This document shows positions 18,548 to 27,415 of a stretch of 64,000 nt of DNA, piece after piece (position 1 is the stretch's first letter; every line of letters starts with the position of its first letter). A program made the position numbers and the translations under genes. Origin of the DNA: Thermopolyspora flexuosa (lineage in GTDB: Bacteria; Actinomycetota; Actinomycetes; Streptosporangiales; Streptosporangiaceae); assembly GCF_006716785.1 (NCBI RefSeq), contig NZ_VFPQ01000001.1, positions 3,906,001-3,970,000 of the forward strand, read 5' to 3'. Under the pieces are notes generated by a model. The model was not told the DNA's origin. It did not search any database and was given only the letters and a program-made list of their open reading frames with translations.

Positions 18548-19258
18548 TCAGACCTCCGTGGGCAGCGGATGGGCGGCCGGGTTGACCCGCCGCACGATCT
18601 CGTTGAGCACGATGCGCACGTACGGCTCGCCCACCCACAGGTGCTTGGCCCGCTCCACCGCGACCACCTCGCACTGCGGCACCCGCGCGAAGCGCTTGCG
18701 CGCCTCGTCCGGCCGCAGGAAGTCGTCGAGCTCCGGCACTAGCGCGACGAGCGGCCGGCCGAACTCGGTCCACGCGTCGAGGTCCGCGTCCGTGGCCCGG
18801 CGCAGCGGCGGGGAGAGCAGGATCGCGCCCTCCACGAGCGGGTCGCGCCCCCACTTCAACGCCAGCTCGGTGCCGAACGACCAGCCGAGCAGCCACGGCC
18901 GCGGCAGGTCACGGAATTCCACGAACTCCAGGGCCGCCGCGACGTCGTACCGCTCGCCCTCGCCCTCGTCGAAGGTCCCCTCGGAGGTGCCGCGCTCAGA
19001 GCTCGTGCCGCGCGTGTTGAAGCGCAGCACGGCGAGGTCGGCGAGCGCGGGCAGCCGGTAGGACGCCTTGCGCAGCACGTGGCTGTCCATCATGCCGCCC
19101 GCGGTCGGCAGCGGGTGGAGGCAGACCAGGGTGGCCACGGGCGGCCGTTCCTCGGGCAGCGCGAGCTCTCCGACCAGGGTCAGCCCGTCCGCGGTGTGCA
19201 GCTCGATCGGCTCCCGCCGCGCGGGCAGCACCGTCGAGGCGCGTATGTCCATGTGCAT
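18548..19258 (-). CDS. Alpha/beta hydrolase family protein
   Basis: The 236-residue cytoplasmic protein has an alpha/beta-hydrolase core: oxyanion segment CLHPLPTAGG, arginine loop RFNTRGTSS, nucleophile elbow GWSFGTE, acid near PELDDFLRP and His in ERAKHLW. It belongs to the short YdeN/YpfH-like and prolyl-peptidase-type hydrolases used in actinobacteria, with no assigned substrate. The ATG at 19258 follows the zinc-ribbon-like gene at 19284 by 25 bases, so the two probably form an operon. Its own terminator hairpin is immediately downstream. Confidence 0.82.
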   Translation of the reverse strand: MHMDIRASTVLPARREPIELHTADGLTLVGELALPEERPPVATLVCLHPLPTAGGMMDSHVLRKASYRLPALADLAVLRFNTRGTSSERGTSEGTFDEGEGERYDVAAALEFVEFRDLPRPWLLGWSFGTELALKWGRDPLVEGAILLSPPLRRATDADLDAWTEFGRPLVALVPELDDFLRPDEARKRFARVPQCEVVAVERAKHLWVGEPYVRIVLNEIVRRVNPAAHPLPTEV

Positions 19259-19283
19259 CCTTCCAACGCTCGCGGTGGCGACG

Positions 19284-19613
19284 TCAGTAGCGCGTCCGGC
19301 CGGGGTTGCGCCGGATCCGCGCCCGCCAGCACGCGGTGTGCCAGTGCCGCCGCTCCCCTTCGCCGCCGGGCCAGGCCGGCCAGCTCACCACGTGCGGCAG
19401 GCCCGCGCGGATCTCCTGGTCGCAGCCGGGGCACCGGTAGACGCGCCCCTCCGCGCCGGTCACCCGCCGCACCACCCAGTCGCCGTCCGGCCACTCCTCC
19501 ACCTGGTCCACCCCGGGCACGGAGCCGAGGATCGGCCCGCGGCCGGGCACCACGCCGCGGCGGCGGTCCACCCGATCGTACGGCCCCACCCGGCGGGCCC
19601 TGCGCGGACTCAT
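19284..19613 (-). CDS. Conserved actinobacterial protein with Cys/His motif
   Basis: A 109-residue protein of the type often left as hypothetical next to nucS in actinobacteria. After a basic N-terminus (SPRRARRVG) it carries [13 protein letters not shown], then [18 protein letters not shown] and HWHTACW. The spacing CxxC...H...HxxxC looks like a small zinc-binding site. I chose the ATG at 19613 because earlier start codons add a low-complexity basic stretch. It is divergent from nucS (182 bases between starts) and upstream of the hydrolase at 18548. No function is known to me; a nucleic-acid or protein-contact role is a guess from the zinc motif. Confidence 0.7.
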   Translation of the reverse strand: MSPRRARRVGPYDRVDRRRGVVPGRGPILGSVPGVDQVEEWPDGDWVVRRVTGAEGRVYRCPGCDQEIRAGLPHVVSWPAWPGGEGERRHWHTACWRARIRRNPGRTRY

Positions 19614-19794
19614 GGCGTACGGCGCAACGCGGAACGACGTCCGGTTTCTTCCCGGCCCCCGGCGGCCCGGGCCGCTCGTGCCTCGATCCGCACGCTCCCT
19701 CCAACGTGTGCGTCCGAAAGTCGTTGTCACGCCGGTGGTCCAGTCTCGCAGACGCCGGACGCGAGCCATGCGGGCCCCGGTAGGGTTGACGGTC

Positions 19795-20454
19795 ATGCGG
19801 CTGGTCATCGCGAAATGCAGCGTGGACTACGTGGGCCGGCTCACCGCCCACCTTCCGATGGCGCCCCGGCTCATCCTGATCAAGGCGGACGGCTCGGTGT
19901 CCGTGCACGCCGACGACCGCGCGTACAAGCCCCTCAACTGGATGAGCCCGCCCTGCCGCCTGAAGGAGGAGGGCAACGTGTGGACCGTCACCCACAGCAA
20001 GACCGGCGAGCGGCTCATCCTCACCATCGACGAGATCCTGCACGACTCCACGCACGAACTCGGGGTCGACCCCGGGCTGATCAAGGACGGCGTGGAGGCC
20101 CATCTGCAGGAGCTGCTCGCCGAGCACATCACCACGCTGGGCGAGGGCTGGACGCTGATCCGCCGCGAGTACCCCACCGCGATCGGCCCGGTGGACATCC
20201 TCTGCCGGGACGCGAGCGGCCGGACCGTCGCGGTGGAGATCAAGCGCCGCGGCGAGATCGACGGCGTCGAGCAGCTCACCCGCTACCTGGAGCTGCTCAA
20301 CCGCGACCCGCTGCTCGCCCCGGTGCGCGGGGTGTTCGCCGCCCAGGAGATCAAGCCGCAGGCGCGGGTGCTCGCCGCCGACCGCGGCATCGACTGCGTG
20401 ACGCTCGACTACGACGCGCTGCGCGGCATCAAGCGCGAGGACACGCTCTTCTGA
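19795..20454 (+). CDS. nucS: Mismatch-specific endonuclease NucS/EndoMS
   Basis: Cytoplasmic nuclease that cuts both strands at mismatches and provides non-canonical mismatch repair in actinobacteria lacking MutS/MutL. The 219 residues contain the N-terminal DNA-binding and dimerisation domain (1-115) and a RecB-like nuclease domain with Asp134 in GPVDILC and Glu148-x-Lys150 in AVEIKRRGE. The C-terminus ends in EDTLF, a short hydrophobic tail that could contact the sliding clamp. The start is the ATG at 19795 with a weak TAGGG box. The gene is monocistronic, divergent from the Cys/His protein and followed by a hairpin. Confidence 0.95.
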   Translation: MRLVIAKCSVDYVGRLTAHLPMAPRLILIKADGSVSVHADDRAYKPLNWMSPPCRLKEEGNVWTVTHSKTGERLILTIDEILHDSTHELGVDPGLIKDGVEAHLQELLAEHITTLGEGWTLIRREYPTAIGPVDILCRDASGRTVAVEIKRRGEIDGVEQLTRYLELLNRDPLLAPVRGVFAAQEIKPQARVLAADRGIDCVTLDYDALRGIKREDTLF

Positions 20455-20509
20455 CCGCTCCCGGCCGCCGCGCCGGGCCCGGCCGGACCGGATGACCGGC
20501 CGTACGACC

Positions 20510-20535
20510 GGGTGTCCTCCGTTCGGAGGACGCCC
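20510..20535 (+). terminator. Terminator after nucS
   Basis: An 11-bp stem GGGTGTCCTCC / GGAGGACGCCC with one G-U pair and a GTTC tetraloop, 55 bases after the nucS stop. Confidence 0.6.
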
Positions 20536-20590
20536 GATCTCGATCGTCCGTAGGTGCCGCCGACCTGCCCGTTTTCCGCATGCTCGAACC

Positions 20591-21433
20591 ATGGACGACA
20601 CGGCGGTGAAGGTCAGCGGACTGACCAAACGGTACGGCGCGGTGACCGCGGTCGACGGCATCGACCTGGAGATCCGGCGCGGCGAGGTGTTCGGCCTGCT
20701 CGGCCCGAACGGGGCGGGCAAGTCGACCACGGTGGAGATCCTCGAGGGCTACCGCAGGCGGGACGCGGGCGAGGTTCGCGTGCTGGGCGAGGACCCGGCG
20801 CACGCGGGCCGCGCCTGGCGGTCCCGCATCGGCGTCGTGCTCCAGTCGAGCAACGACCACGCCGAGCTCACCGTGCGCGAGCTGGTCCGGCACGTCGCCG
20901 GCTACTACCCCGACCCGCACGACCCCGACGAGGTGATCGAACGGGTGGGCCTGGCCGAGAAGGCCGGCACCCGCCTGCGCAGACTCTCCGGCGGCCAGCG
21001 CCGCCGCGTGGACGTGGCGCTCGGCATCGTGGGCCGCCCCGAGCTGCTCTTCCTCGACGAGCCGACCACCGGCTTCGACCCCGAGGTCCGCCGCCGGTTC
21101 TGGGACCTGATCGCCGGCCTCGCGGACGACGGGACCACGATCGTGCTCACCAGCCACTACCTCGACGAGGTCGAGGCGCTCGCCGACCGCATCGCCGTGA
21201 TCGCCGGCGGGCGGGTGGTGGCCGAGGGCGACCCGGCGACGCTCGGCGGCCGGGCGACCGCCAAGGCCACGGTGAGCTGGCTGGAGGACGGGGTGCGCCG
21301 CAGCGTGGAGACCGACGAGCCCACCCGGACCGTGCGCGAGCTCGCCGCCCGGTTCCCCGGCGAGGTGCCGGAGCTCACCGTCACCCGCCCCACGCTGGAG
21401 GAGGTCTACCTCGGCCTCATCCGGCAGGCCTGA
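20591..21433 (+). CDS. ABC transporter ATP-binding protein (ABC-2 export type)
   Basis: Cytoplasmic nucleotide-binding subunit of a drug/lantibiotic-type exporter. The 280 residues carry Walker A GPNGAGKS (38-45), the Q-loop VVLQSS, the ABC signature LSGGQRRRVD, Walker B LLFLDEPTTGFD and the switch His in LTSHYLDE. A C-terminal domain of about 70 residues ends in PTLEEVYLGLI, as usual for the DrrA/NodI group. The next gene is its permease, 132 bases downstream with a hairpin between. Four genes in a row (ATPase, permease, kinase, response regulator) suggest a self-regulated stress exporter. Confidence 0.93.
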   Translation: MDDTAVKVSGLTKRYGAVTAVDGIDLEIRRGEVFGLLGPNGAGKSTTVEILEGYRRRDAGEVRVLGEDPAHAGRAWRSRIGVVLQSSNDHAELTVRELVRHVAGYYPDPHDPDEVIERVGLAEKAGTRLRRLSGGQRRRVDVALGIVGRPELLFLDEPTTGFDPEVRRRFWDLIAGLADDGTTIVLTSHYLDEVEALADRIAVIAGGRVVAEGDPATLGGRATAKATVSWLEDGVRRSVETDEPTRTVRELAARFPGEVPELTVTRPTLEEVYLGLIRQA

Positions 21434-21452
21434 CCGGCCGTCCCGTTCCCCC

Positions 21453-21481
21453 GGTACGGCACGGCCGCGGCACGCCGTACC
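21453..21481 (+). terminator. Hairpin between ABC ATPase and permease genes
   Basis: Perfect 8-bp stem GGTACGGC / GCCGTACC with a 13-base loop. Inside a likely operon it may act as a partial terminator or mRNA stabiliser setting ATPase-to-permease ratio. Confidence 0.4.
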
Positions 21482-21565
21482 CGCTCCCCGGACGGGGCCG
21501 TCCCCGAGAACCCCGCAACCCCGGAACCCTGCCTGCCCTGTCACCCGGTTTCCCCAGGAGACGTG

Positions 21566-22417
21566 ATGAGCAAGACCACCACGCTTCCGGTCCCCGCCGC
21601 GGCGACGGCCGCGGCACGGCTGCCCGCGACGCTGCGCGTCGGCTGGTCGCGGGCGGTGCTCGAGACCAGGATGTTCTTCCGCGAGCGGGACTCCCTGATC
21701 TTCACGTTCAGCTTCCCGGTCGTCCTGCTCGTGCTGTTCGGCTCGATCTTCCGCGGCGAGTTCGAGGACTCCGGCGTCTCGGTGTCCCAGCTGTACGCGG
21801 CCGGGCTGATCGGCGCGGGCCTGATGAGCGTGAGCTTCCAGAACCTCGCGATCGCCATCGCGGTGGAGCGCGAGGACGGCACGCTCAAGCGGCTCGCCGG
21901 CACGCCGATGCCGCCCGCGGCGTACTTCGTCGGCAAGGTGCTGAGCGTGCTGCTCGCCGCCGTGCTCGAGGTCGCGCTGCTGCTCGCCGTCGGCGTGCTC
22001 CTGTACGACCTGGAACCGCCCGCGGACGCGGCCCGCTGGGCGACCTTCGCCTGGGTGTTCGTGCTCGGCCTCGCCGCCTGCTCGCTGCTCGGCATCGCGT
22101 TCAGCAGCCTGCCCCGGTCCGCGAAGAGCGCGTCGGCGGTGGTGACGCTCCCGTTCGTGGCGCTCCAGTTCGTCTCCGGGGTGTTCATCCCCTTCGCCGA
22201 GCTGCCGCAGTGGGTCACCCACCTCGCCTCGCTCTTCCCGCTGCGCTGGATGTGCCAGGGCTTCCGCTCGGTGTTCCTCGGCGACGCCGGGGCGGCGCTC
22301 GAGCTCACCGGCTCCTACGAGTTGGACCGGGTCGCCCTGATCCTGGCAGCCTGGACGGTCGGAGGGCTGCTGCTGTGTCTGAAGACGTTCCGCTGGACGA
22401 GCCGGCGCGAGGGGTGA
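21566..22417 (+). CDS. ABC-2 type transporter permease
   Basis: Six-helix integral-membrane subunit. After a 35-residue cytoplasmic N-terminus come helices near 45-65 (FTFSFPVVLLVLFGSIF), 75-95, 125-150, 160-180, 190-210 and 250-270. The ABC-2 signature region reads VTLPFVALQFVSGVFIPF, and EREDGTLKRLAGTPMPP is the family's coupling-helix stretch. The ATG at 21566 lies 5 bases after AGGAG; a GTG immediately before it is possible. Its stop codon overlaps the GTG of the kinase gene (GTGA), so kinase translation is coupled to it. Confidence 0.92.
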   Translation: MSKTTTLPVPAAATAAARLPATLRVGWSRAVLETRMFFRERDSLIFTFSFPVVLLVLFGSIFRGEFEDSGVSVSQLYAAGLIGAGLMSVSFQNLAIAIAVEREDGTLKRLAGTPMPPAAYFVGKVLSVLLAAVLEVALLLAVGVLLYDLEPPADAARWATFAWVFVLGLAACSLLGIAFSSLPRSAKSASAVVTLPFVALQFVSGVFIPFAELPQWVTHLASLFPLRWMCQGFRSVFLGDAGAALELTGSYELDRVALILAAWTVGGLLLCLKTFRWTSRREG

Positions 22418-23691
22418 CCGCGCCGATGGGCCCGGAGGCGTGGAAGCGGCTGCGCGTCTGGGAGGTGCTGCTCGGGATCGCCGTGGTCGTCCCCGCCCTC
22501 CACATCCTGTGGTACGGCACGGCCCCGGTGTGGCAGGCGGTCGTGATCGGCTGCCTGCTCGCGATCCCGGCCGCCTACCTGCTGCTCGGCCGGCGGGCGA
22601 TCCTCGCCGAGGACACCCGCCGCGGCACCTGGTACGCGGCGGTCCTCGTGGTCCTCTACGTGCCGATCGCGCTCATCAGCGACGTGGCCCTCTTCGTCCT
22701 GTTCGGGGTGTGCCCGCAGGTCTTCATGGCGGTGCCCGCGCGGCGCGGGGTGGTCGTCGCGGTCCTGCTCGCGGCGCCGAACGCGGTGCGGCTGGGGCTC
22801 ACCGAGCCGGACGTCGCCGGGCTCTTCTCGCTGGTGATGATGCTCACCACGACCGTGTTCTTCTCGTCGGCCTTCGGGATGTGGGGCGAGCGCGTGGTCC
22901 GGCAGAGCGCCGAGCGCGCCGAGCTGATCCGGCGGCTGGCGGCGAGCCACGCCGAGGTGGCCCGGCTGTCGGCCGAGCGCGGCGCCCTCGCCGAGCGGGA
23001 ACGGCTCGCCGGGGAGATCCACGACACCCTCGCCCAGGGCTTCAGCGGCATCATCATGCTGCTCCAGGCCGCGCAGGCGCAGCCGGACCCGTCCCGGCAC
23101 CTCGAGCTGGCGATCCGGACCGCCAAGGAGAACCTCGCCGAGGCGCGCGCCCTGGTGGCGGCGCTGCGCCCCGCGCCCCTCGACGGGTCGACGCTCGGCG
23201 CGGCGCTGCGCCGGATCACCGAGCGGTTCGGGGAGGAGACCGGCGTCGCGGCCGCCTTCGCGACGCGCGGCACCGGCCGGGCGCTGCCGCCGCAGTACGA
23301 GGTGGTGCTGATCCGGGCGGCGCAGGAGGCGCTGAGCAACGTGCGCAAGCACGCGGCCGCGACCCGGGTGGAGGTGGCCCTCGAGTACGGCCCGGCCGAG
23401 GTGACCCTGCGCGTGCGCGACGACGGCCGCGGCTTCGGCGGACACCGGCCCGGCCCGGCGTCCGGGGACGCGGCGGACCACGCGGACGTGCTCTCCGCCG
23501 GGTACGGCCTGCGCGCGATGCGCGCCCGCGTCGAGCAGGCGCACGGCACGCTCACCGTCGCCGACGCGGAGTCCGGCGGCGCCGAGCTCACCGTCCGCCT
23601 CCCGCTGCCGCCCGAGACACCGGCCCCGGTGCCGCCCGCGACGGTCCCGGCGGCCCGGCCGAGCACCGACCCCTTGCCGGAGGAGGTGTGA
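22414..23691 (+). CDS. Sensor histidine kinase (NarL/LiaS-type, HisKA_3)
   Basis: Membrane histidine kinase. Residues about 12-160 form four to five hydrophobic helices with short loops and no large external sensor, the intramembrane-sensing layout typical of cell-envelope stress kinases. The DHp helix has the phospho-acceptor His203 in RLAGEIHDTLAQGFSG. The HATPase domain shows the N-box EALSNVRKHA, the G1 box DDGRGFGG and the G2 region GYGLRAMRARV. The C-terminal 30 residues are Pro/Ala-rich. I use the GTG at 22414, overlapping the permease stop; an ATG at 22426 is the alternative. The ATG of the response regulator overlaps its stop (ATGA). Confidence 0.93.
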   Translation: MTAPMGPEAWKRLRVWEVLLGIAVVVPALHILWYGTAPVWQAVVIGCLLAIPAAYLLLGRRAILAEDTRRGTWYAAVLVVLYVPIALISDVALFVLFGVCPQVFMAVPARRGVVVAVLLAAPNAVRLGLTEPDVAGLFSLVMMLTTTVFFSSAFGMWGERVVRQSAERAELIRRLAASHAEVARLSAERGALAERERLAGEIHDTLAQGFSGIIMLLQAAQAQPDPSRHLELAIRTAKENLAEARALVAALRPAPLDGSTLGAALRRITERFGEETGVAAAFATRGTGRALPPQYEVVLIRAAQEALSNVRKHAAATRVEVALEYGPAEVTLRVRDDGRGFGGHRPGPASGDAADHADVLSAGYGLRAMRARVEQAHGTLTVADAESGGAELTVRLPLPPETPAPVPPATVPAARPSTDPLPEEV

Positions 23692-24344
23692 TGACGGACG
23701 ACCCGATCCGGGTGCTCATCGTCGACGACCACCCGGTGGTGCGCACCGGCCTGCGCGGCATGCTCGAGGGCGCGCCCGGGATCGTGATCGCCGGGGAGGC
23801 GGGCTCGGGTGACGAGGGGGTGGCGTTCGCCCGCGCCCTGCGGCCCGACGTGATCCTCATGGACCTGCGCATGCCGAACGGGGACGGGGTGAGCGCGACG
23901 CGCCGCATCCTCGCCGAGCGTCCCGAGGCGCGGGTGGTGGTGCTCACCACCTACGAGACCGACCAGGACATCCTGCGCGCGGTGGAGGCGGGCGCGACCG
24001 GCTACCTGCTGAAGGACACCGCGCGGGACGACCTGATCGCCGCGATCGCGGCGGCCCGGCGCGGGGAGACCGTGCTCTCCCCCGCGGTGGCGACCCGGCT
24101 CGTCTCCCGGATGCGCGCCCCGGCGCCGGAGGCCCTCACCCCGCGGGAGACCGAGGTGCTCGCCCTCGTCGCGCGCGGCCTGACCAACGCCGAGATCGGC
24201 CGGGCGCTGTTCATCAGCGAGACCACGGTGAAGACCCACCTCATCCGCGTCTTCGGCAAGCTCGGCGTCTCCGACCGCACCGCCGCGGTGACCACCGCGC
24301 TGGAGCGCGGCCTGCTGCCCCCGCTCGACCGCACGCTCGACTGA
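23691..24344 (+). CDS. NarL/LuxR-family response regulator
   Basis: Two-domain transcription factor partner of the kinase upstream. The receiver domain has the acidic pair Asp12-Asp13, the phospho-acceptor Asp58 in ILMDLRMPNGDG, the conserved Thr in VVLTTY and Lys in YLLKD. The C-terminal GerE/LuxR helix-turn-helix begins at LTPRETEVLALVARGLTNAE and ends with KTHLIRVFGKLGVSDR. The length of 217 residues is standard. The start overlaps the kinase stop by one base behind GGAGGTG, so the pair is translationally coupled. It probably controls the ABC exporter in the same operon. A hairpin follows. Confidence 0.95.
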   Translation: MTDDPIRVLIVDDHPVVRTGLRGMLEGAPGIVIAGEAGSGDEGVAFARALRPDVILMDLRMPNGDGVSATRRILAERPEARVVVLTTYETDQDILRAVEAGATGYLLKDTARDDLIAAIAAARRGETVLSPAVATRLVSRMRAPAPEALTPRETEVLALVARGLTNAEIGRALFISETTVKTHLIRVFGKLGVSDRTAAVTTALERGLLPPLDRTLD

Positions 24345-24364
24345 CCCCGCCACGGCTCGGTACT

Positions 24365-24384
24365 CGGCCGGTACGGCACGGCCG
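24365..24384 (+). terminator. Candidate terminator after the response regulator
   Basis: CGGCCG / CGGCCG arms around GTACGGCA, followed by TTCTAT, 20 bases after the stop. It carries the recurring GGTACGGCACGGCC word. TTCTAT might instead be part of the next gene's promoter. Confidence 0.4.
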
Positions 24385-24426
24385 TTCTATCGTGGCCCCA
24401 CGGCGAGAGGAACGTGAGGAGGCCTC

Positions 24427-25911
24427 ATGGCAACGGCTACGGAACGGCGGACCTTCGACTCGCTCGACCCGGCCACCGGGGAGGTGGTGGGCACCCACGT
24501 CATCCACGACGAGGCCGCCGTCGCCGCCGCGGTCGAGCGGGCCGCGCAGGCGGCGCGCTGGTGGGCCGGCCTCGGCTTCGCCGAGCGGAAGCGGCGCCTG
24601 CTCGACTTCGCCGCGGTGCTCACCCGCAACCTCGGCAGGGTGGCCGAGACGGTGCGCCGGGAGACCGGCAAGCCGATCGAGGACGCCAAGCTGGAGACCG
24701 TGCTGGCGATCGCGCACACCGGCTGGGCGGCCCGGAACGCCCGCGCGGTGCTCGGCCCGCGCCGGGTCTCCCCCGGCCTGCTCGGCGTCAACATGGCCGC
24801 CACCGTGGAGTACCAGCCGCTCGGCGTGGTCGGGGTTATCGGGCCGTGGAACTACCCGGTGTTCACGCCGATGGGGTCGATCGCCTACGCGCTCGCCGCG
24901 GGCAACGCGGTGGTGTTCAAGCCGAGCGAGCTCACCCCCGGCACCGGCGTGCTGCTCGCCGAGCTGTTCGCCGAGAGCGTCTCCGAGTACCCGGTGTTCC
25001 AGGTGGTGACCGGCCTCGGCGAGACCGGCGCCGCGCTCGCCGGGCACCCCGGCGTCGGCAAGATCGCGTTCACCGGCTCGACCGCGACCGCGAAGCGGGT
25101 GATGGCGGCCTGCGCCCGCAACCTCACCCCGCTCGTCGCCGAGTGCGGCGGCAAGGACGCGTTCATCGTCGACCGCGACGCCGACCTTGCGGCGGCCGCC
25201 GACGCCGCGCTGTGGGGCGCCTGCTCGAACGCCGGGCAGACCTGCGTGGGCGTGGAGCGCGTCTACGTGGTCGCCGAGGTCTACGAGGCGTTCCTGCGCG
25301 AGCTCACCGAGCGGGCCGCCGCGCTGCGCGCCGGGAAGGACTACGGCCCGATCACCATGCCCGGACAGCTCGACGTGATCCGCCGCCACGTCGGCGACGC
25401 GGTCGCGCGCGGCACGGCCGTGCTCGGCGGCACCGAGTCGATCCGCCCGCCGTACGTCGACCCGGTGATCGTCACCGACGTGCCGGAGGACTCGCCCGCC
25501 GTGCAGGAGGAGACCTTCGGTCCGGTGATCGTGGTGAACCGGGTCGCCGACGTGGACGAGGCGGTGCGCCGCGCGAACGCCACCGCGTACGGCCTGGGCG
25601 CAACGGTGTTCTCCCGGAACCGGCGGCGGGCCACCGCGCTCGCCCGGCGGCTGCGCACCGGCATGACCGCGATCAACTCGGTGATCTCGTTCGCGGGCAT
25701 CCCGTCGCTGCCGTTCGGCGGCGTGGGCGGCTCCGGGTTCGGCCGCATCCACGGCGCGGACGGGCTGCGCGAGTTCGCCCGGCCGAAGGCGATCTCCCGG
25801 CAGCGTTTCCCATTGCCGGGCGCGAACCTCACCTCTTTCCGCAGATCACCGGCGGATCTCGAGCGGGTCATCCGGCTGGTCACGTTCCTGTACGGCAGGC
25901 GCCGCCGATAA
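24427..25911 (+). CDS. Aldehyde dehydrogenase
   Basis: NAD(P)-dependent aldehyde oxidoreductase of the ALDH superfamily, 494 residues. Motifs in order: VGVIGPWNYPVFTPM (cofactor loop), KPSELTPGTG, the FTGSTATAKRV turn, the general-base Glu in AECGGKD, the nucleophile Cys in NAGQTCVGVER, ETFGPV, and the C-terminal LPFGGVGGSGFGRIHG. The ending, with a basic hydrophobic tail (VIRLVTFLYGRRRR), resembles the class acting on fatty or long-chain aldehydes and may associate with membranes. The ATG at 24427 has GAGG upstream. A TetR gene follows 83 bases later on the same strand and may control it. Confidence 0.9.
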   Translation: MATATERRTFDSLDPATGEVVGTHVIHDEAAVAAAVERAAQAARWWAGLGFAERKRRLLDFAAVLTRNLGRVAETVRRETGKPIEDAKLETVLAIAHTGWAARNARAVLGPRRVSPGLLGVNMAATVEYQPLGVVGVIGPWNYPVFTPMGSIAYALAAGNAVVFKPSELTPGTGVLLAELFAESVSEYPVFQVVTGLGETGAALAGHPGVGKIAFTGSTATAKRVMAACARNLTPLVAECGGKDAFIVDRDADLAAAADAALWGACSNAGQTCVGVERVYVVAEVYEAFLRELTERAAALRAGKDYGPITMPGQLDVIRRHVGDAVARGTAVLGGTESIRPPYVDPVIVTDVPEDSPAVQEETFGPVIVVNRVADVDEAVRRANATAYGLGATVFSRNRRRATALARRLRTGMTAINSVISFAGIPSLPFGGVGGSGFGRIHGADGLREFARPKAISRQRFPLPGANLTSFRRSPADLERVIRLVTFLYGRRRR

Positions 25912-25940
25912 CGCACCCCTGAACTTCCACCCAAAAGATC

Positions 25941-25974
25941 TTGCCGACATAATTATTGGTCCGTTGGTAAACCA
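25941..25974 (+). promoter_or_regulatory. Promoter/operator region of the TetR gene
   Basis: Unusually AT-rich for the window. TTGCCG at 25941 is a possible -35. TTGGT is repeated at 25956 and 25964, and TGGT-AA-ACCA at 25965-25974 is a short inverted repeat 20 bases before the ATG, suitable for autoregulation. Confidence 0.35.
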
Positions 25975-25994
25975 CCGGGCGAGGGGTGGGAGTC

Positions 25995-26597
25995 ATGGCA
26001 CGGGGTTACCGGGGGATGACACCGGAAGAACGATTGGCGGACCGCCGGGAACGCTTACTTTCGGCGGCCTACACGCAGTTCGCCGATCCCGGCTTTTCCG
26101 CGACCACCATCGAACGGCTGTGCAGCACCGCCCGCATATCCAATCGCGCCTTCTACGAGTGTTTCTCCGGCCGCGAGGAGCTCATGCGGGCGGTGTACGA
26201 ACGCTGCGTGGAGGACACCAAGGCCGCGGTGTACCGGGCGATCCACGCCGCGCCCGACGACCCGGAGGCCAGGATGGAGGCGGCGGTCCGGGAGTTCGTC
26301 ACCTTCGTGATGGCGGACCGCCGCCGCGCCCGCATCATGAACCTGGAGGTGCGCCGCGCCGGCGACACGGTGCACGCGTTCCGCCAGCAGAAGATATCCG
26401 CGCTGGCGCAAACGATTGAGAAATCACTGGCCGGTTTTCCCGGCGGGTTGCCGGAGAACTCCCACCTGCTCGTGGTCGGCCTGATCGGGGCCGTTCAGGA
26501 GTTGCTGCTCGACCGGATGATGTCGGCGAAACCGGCCCCGCTGGAATCCATCATCAACACGGCGGTGGCCATCTTCCGCAAGTCCCTCACCGGCTGA
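25995..26597 (+). CDS. TetR-family transcriptional regulator
   Basis: One-component repressor. The N-terminal helix-turn-helix spans about residues 17-62 (RRERLLSAAYTQFADPGFSATTIERL then ARISNRAFYECFSGREEL), typical TetR. The C-terminal all-helical ligand domain has no motif that names its ligand. I chose the ATG at 25995, 4 bases after GGGAG, in preference to a GTG nine bases earlier; the product is 200 residues. The gene lies directly downstream of the aldehyde dehydrogenase. Codon use around 26390-26530 is somewhat less GC-biased than its neighbours, hinting at a different history, but it is intact. Confidence 0.88.
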   Translation: MARGYRGMTPEERLADRRERLLSAAYTQFADPGFSATTIERLCSTARISNRAFYECFSGREELMRAVYERCVEDTKAAVYRAIHAAPDDPEARMEAAVREFVTFVMADRRRARIMNLEVRRAGDTVHAFRQQKISALAQTIEKSLAGFPGGLPENSHLLVVGLIGAVQELLLDRMMSAKPAPLESIINTAVAIFRKSLTG

Positions 26598-26788
26598 CCG
26601 GATACCCGGCCGCTTTCCGTACCGGCGGGCACGGGGATCCGAAAGAGCGCGAGAACGGCGCCGAGGGAACACCACCGGAAATCACCTGGAATCCGAAACG
26701 TCCGCCGTATTCCACCAAACCTCGCACCATCCCGCACGGCCGCGATCCCGGCGGAGCGCGGGAGCGGGCGGTGGCTAGGCTGGGCCCC

Positions 26789-27379
26789 ATGACACGCGCT
26801 GACAAGGACCGGCCGGTGGTGCTCTCCAGGATCTACACGAGGACCGGCGACAACGGGACCACCGGCCTCGGCGACGGGAGCCGCACCCGCAAGACCGACC
26901 CGCGCATCGCGGCCTACGCCGACGTGGAGGAGGCGAACGCCGCGATCGGCGTGGCGCTCGCGCTGGGCGACCTCCCCGAGCCGGTCGCCGAGGTCCTTCG
27001 CCGCGTCCAGAACGAGCTGTTCGACGTGGGCGCCGACCTGTGCACCCCCGTGGTCCCGAACCCCGAGCACCCGCCGCTGCGCGTGGAGCCCGCCGCGATC
27101 GAGTGGCTGGAGTCGCAGTGCGACCGTTTCAACGAGGGCCTGAAGCCGCTGCGCAGCTTCGTGCTCCCCGGCGGCGCGCCCGGCACCGCGCTGCTGCACC
27201 AGGCCAGGACCGTGGTACGGCGAGCCGAACGCTCGGCCTGGGCGGCGCTGGAGGCCCACGAGGACGTCAACCCGCTGACCGCGAAGTACCTCAACCGGCT
27301 GAGCGACCTGCTGTTCATCCTCTGCCGGGTGGTCGCGGACGGCGACGAGGTGCTGTGGCGGCCGGGCGGCACCCGCTGA
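26789..27379 (+). CDS. ATP:cob(I)alamin adenosyltransferase (PduO type)
   Basis: Converts cob(I)alamin to adenosylcobalamin, the cofactor needed by the mutase encoded at 4870-6537, and may hand it over directly. The 196 residues match the PduO trimer fold. The ATP-binding N-terminus is RIYTRTGDNGTTGLGDGSR. Then come the AYADVEEANAAIG helix, FVLPGG, and RRAERSAW with the salt-bridge arginine, ending in LSDLLFILCR. The ATG at 26789 has no strong ribosome binding site. It is convergent with the DUF2550 gene and located just outside the atp operon, as I recall for Streptomyces. Confidence 0.94.
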   Translation: MTRADKDRPVVLSRIYTRTGDNGTTGLGDGSRTRKTDPRIAAYADVEEANAAIGVALALGDLPEPVAEVLRRVQNELFDVGADLCTPVVPNPEHPPLRVEPAAIEWLESQCDRFNEGLKPLRSFVLPGGAPGTALLHQARTVVRRAERSAWAALEAHEDVNPLTAKYLNRLSDLLFILCRVVADGDEVLWRPGGTR

Positions 27380-27393
27380 CCCGGGGCCCGGCC

Positions 27394-27411
27394 CGCGCGC
27401 CGTACCGCGCG
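27394..27411. terminator. Hairpin between adenosyltransferase and DUF2550 genes
   Basis: CGCGCG / CGCGCG arms around CCGTAC, located between two convergent stop codons. It likely ends the atp-DUF2550 transcript and the adenosyltransferase transcript. Confidence 0.4.
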
Positions 27412-27415
27412 GCGC

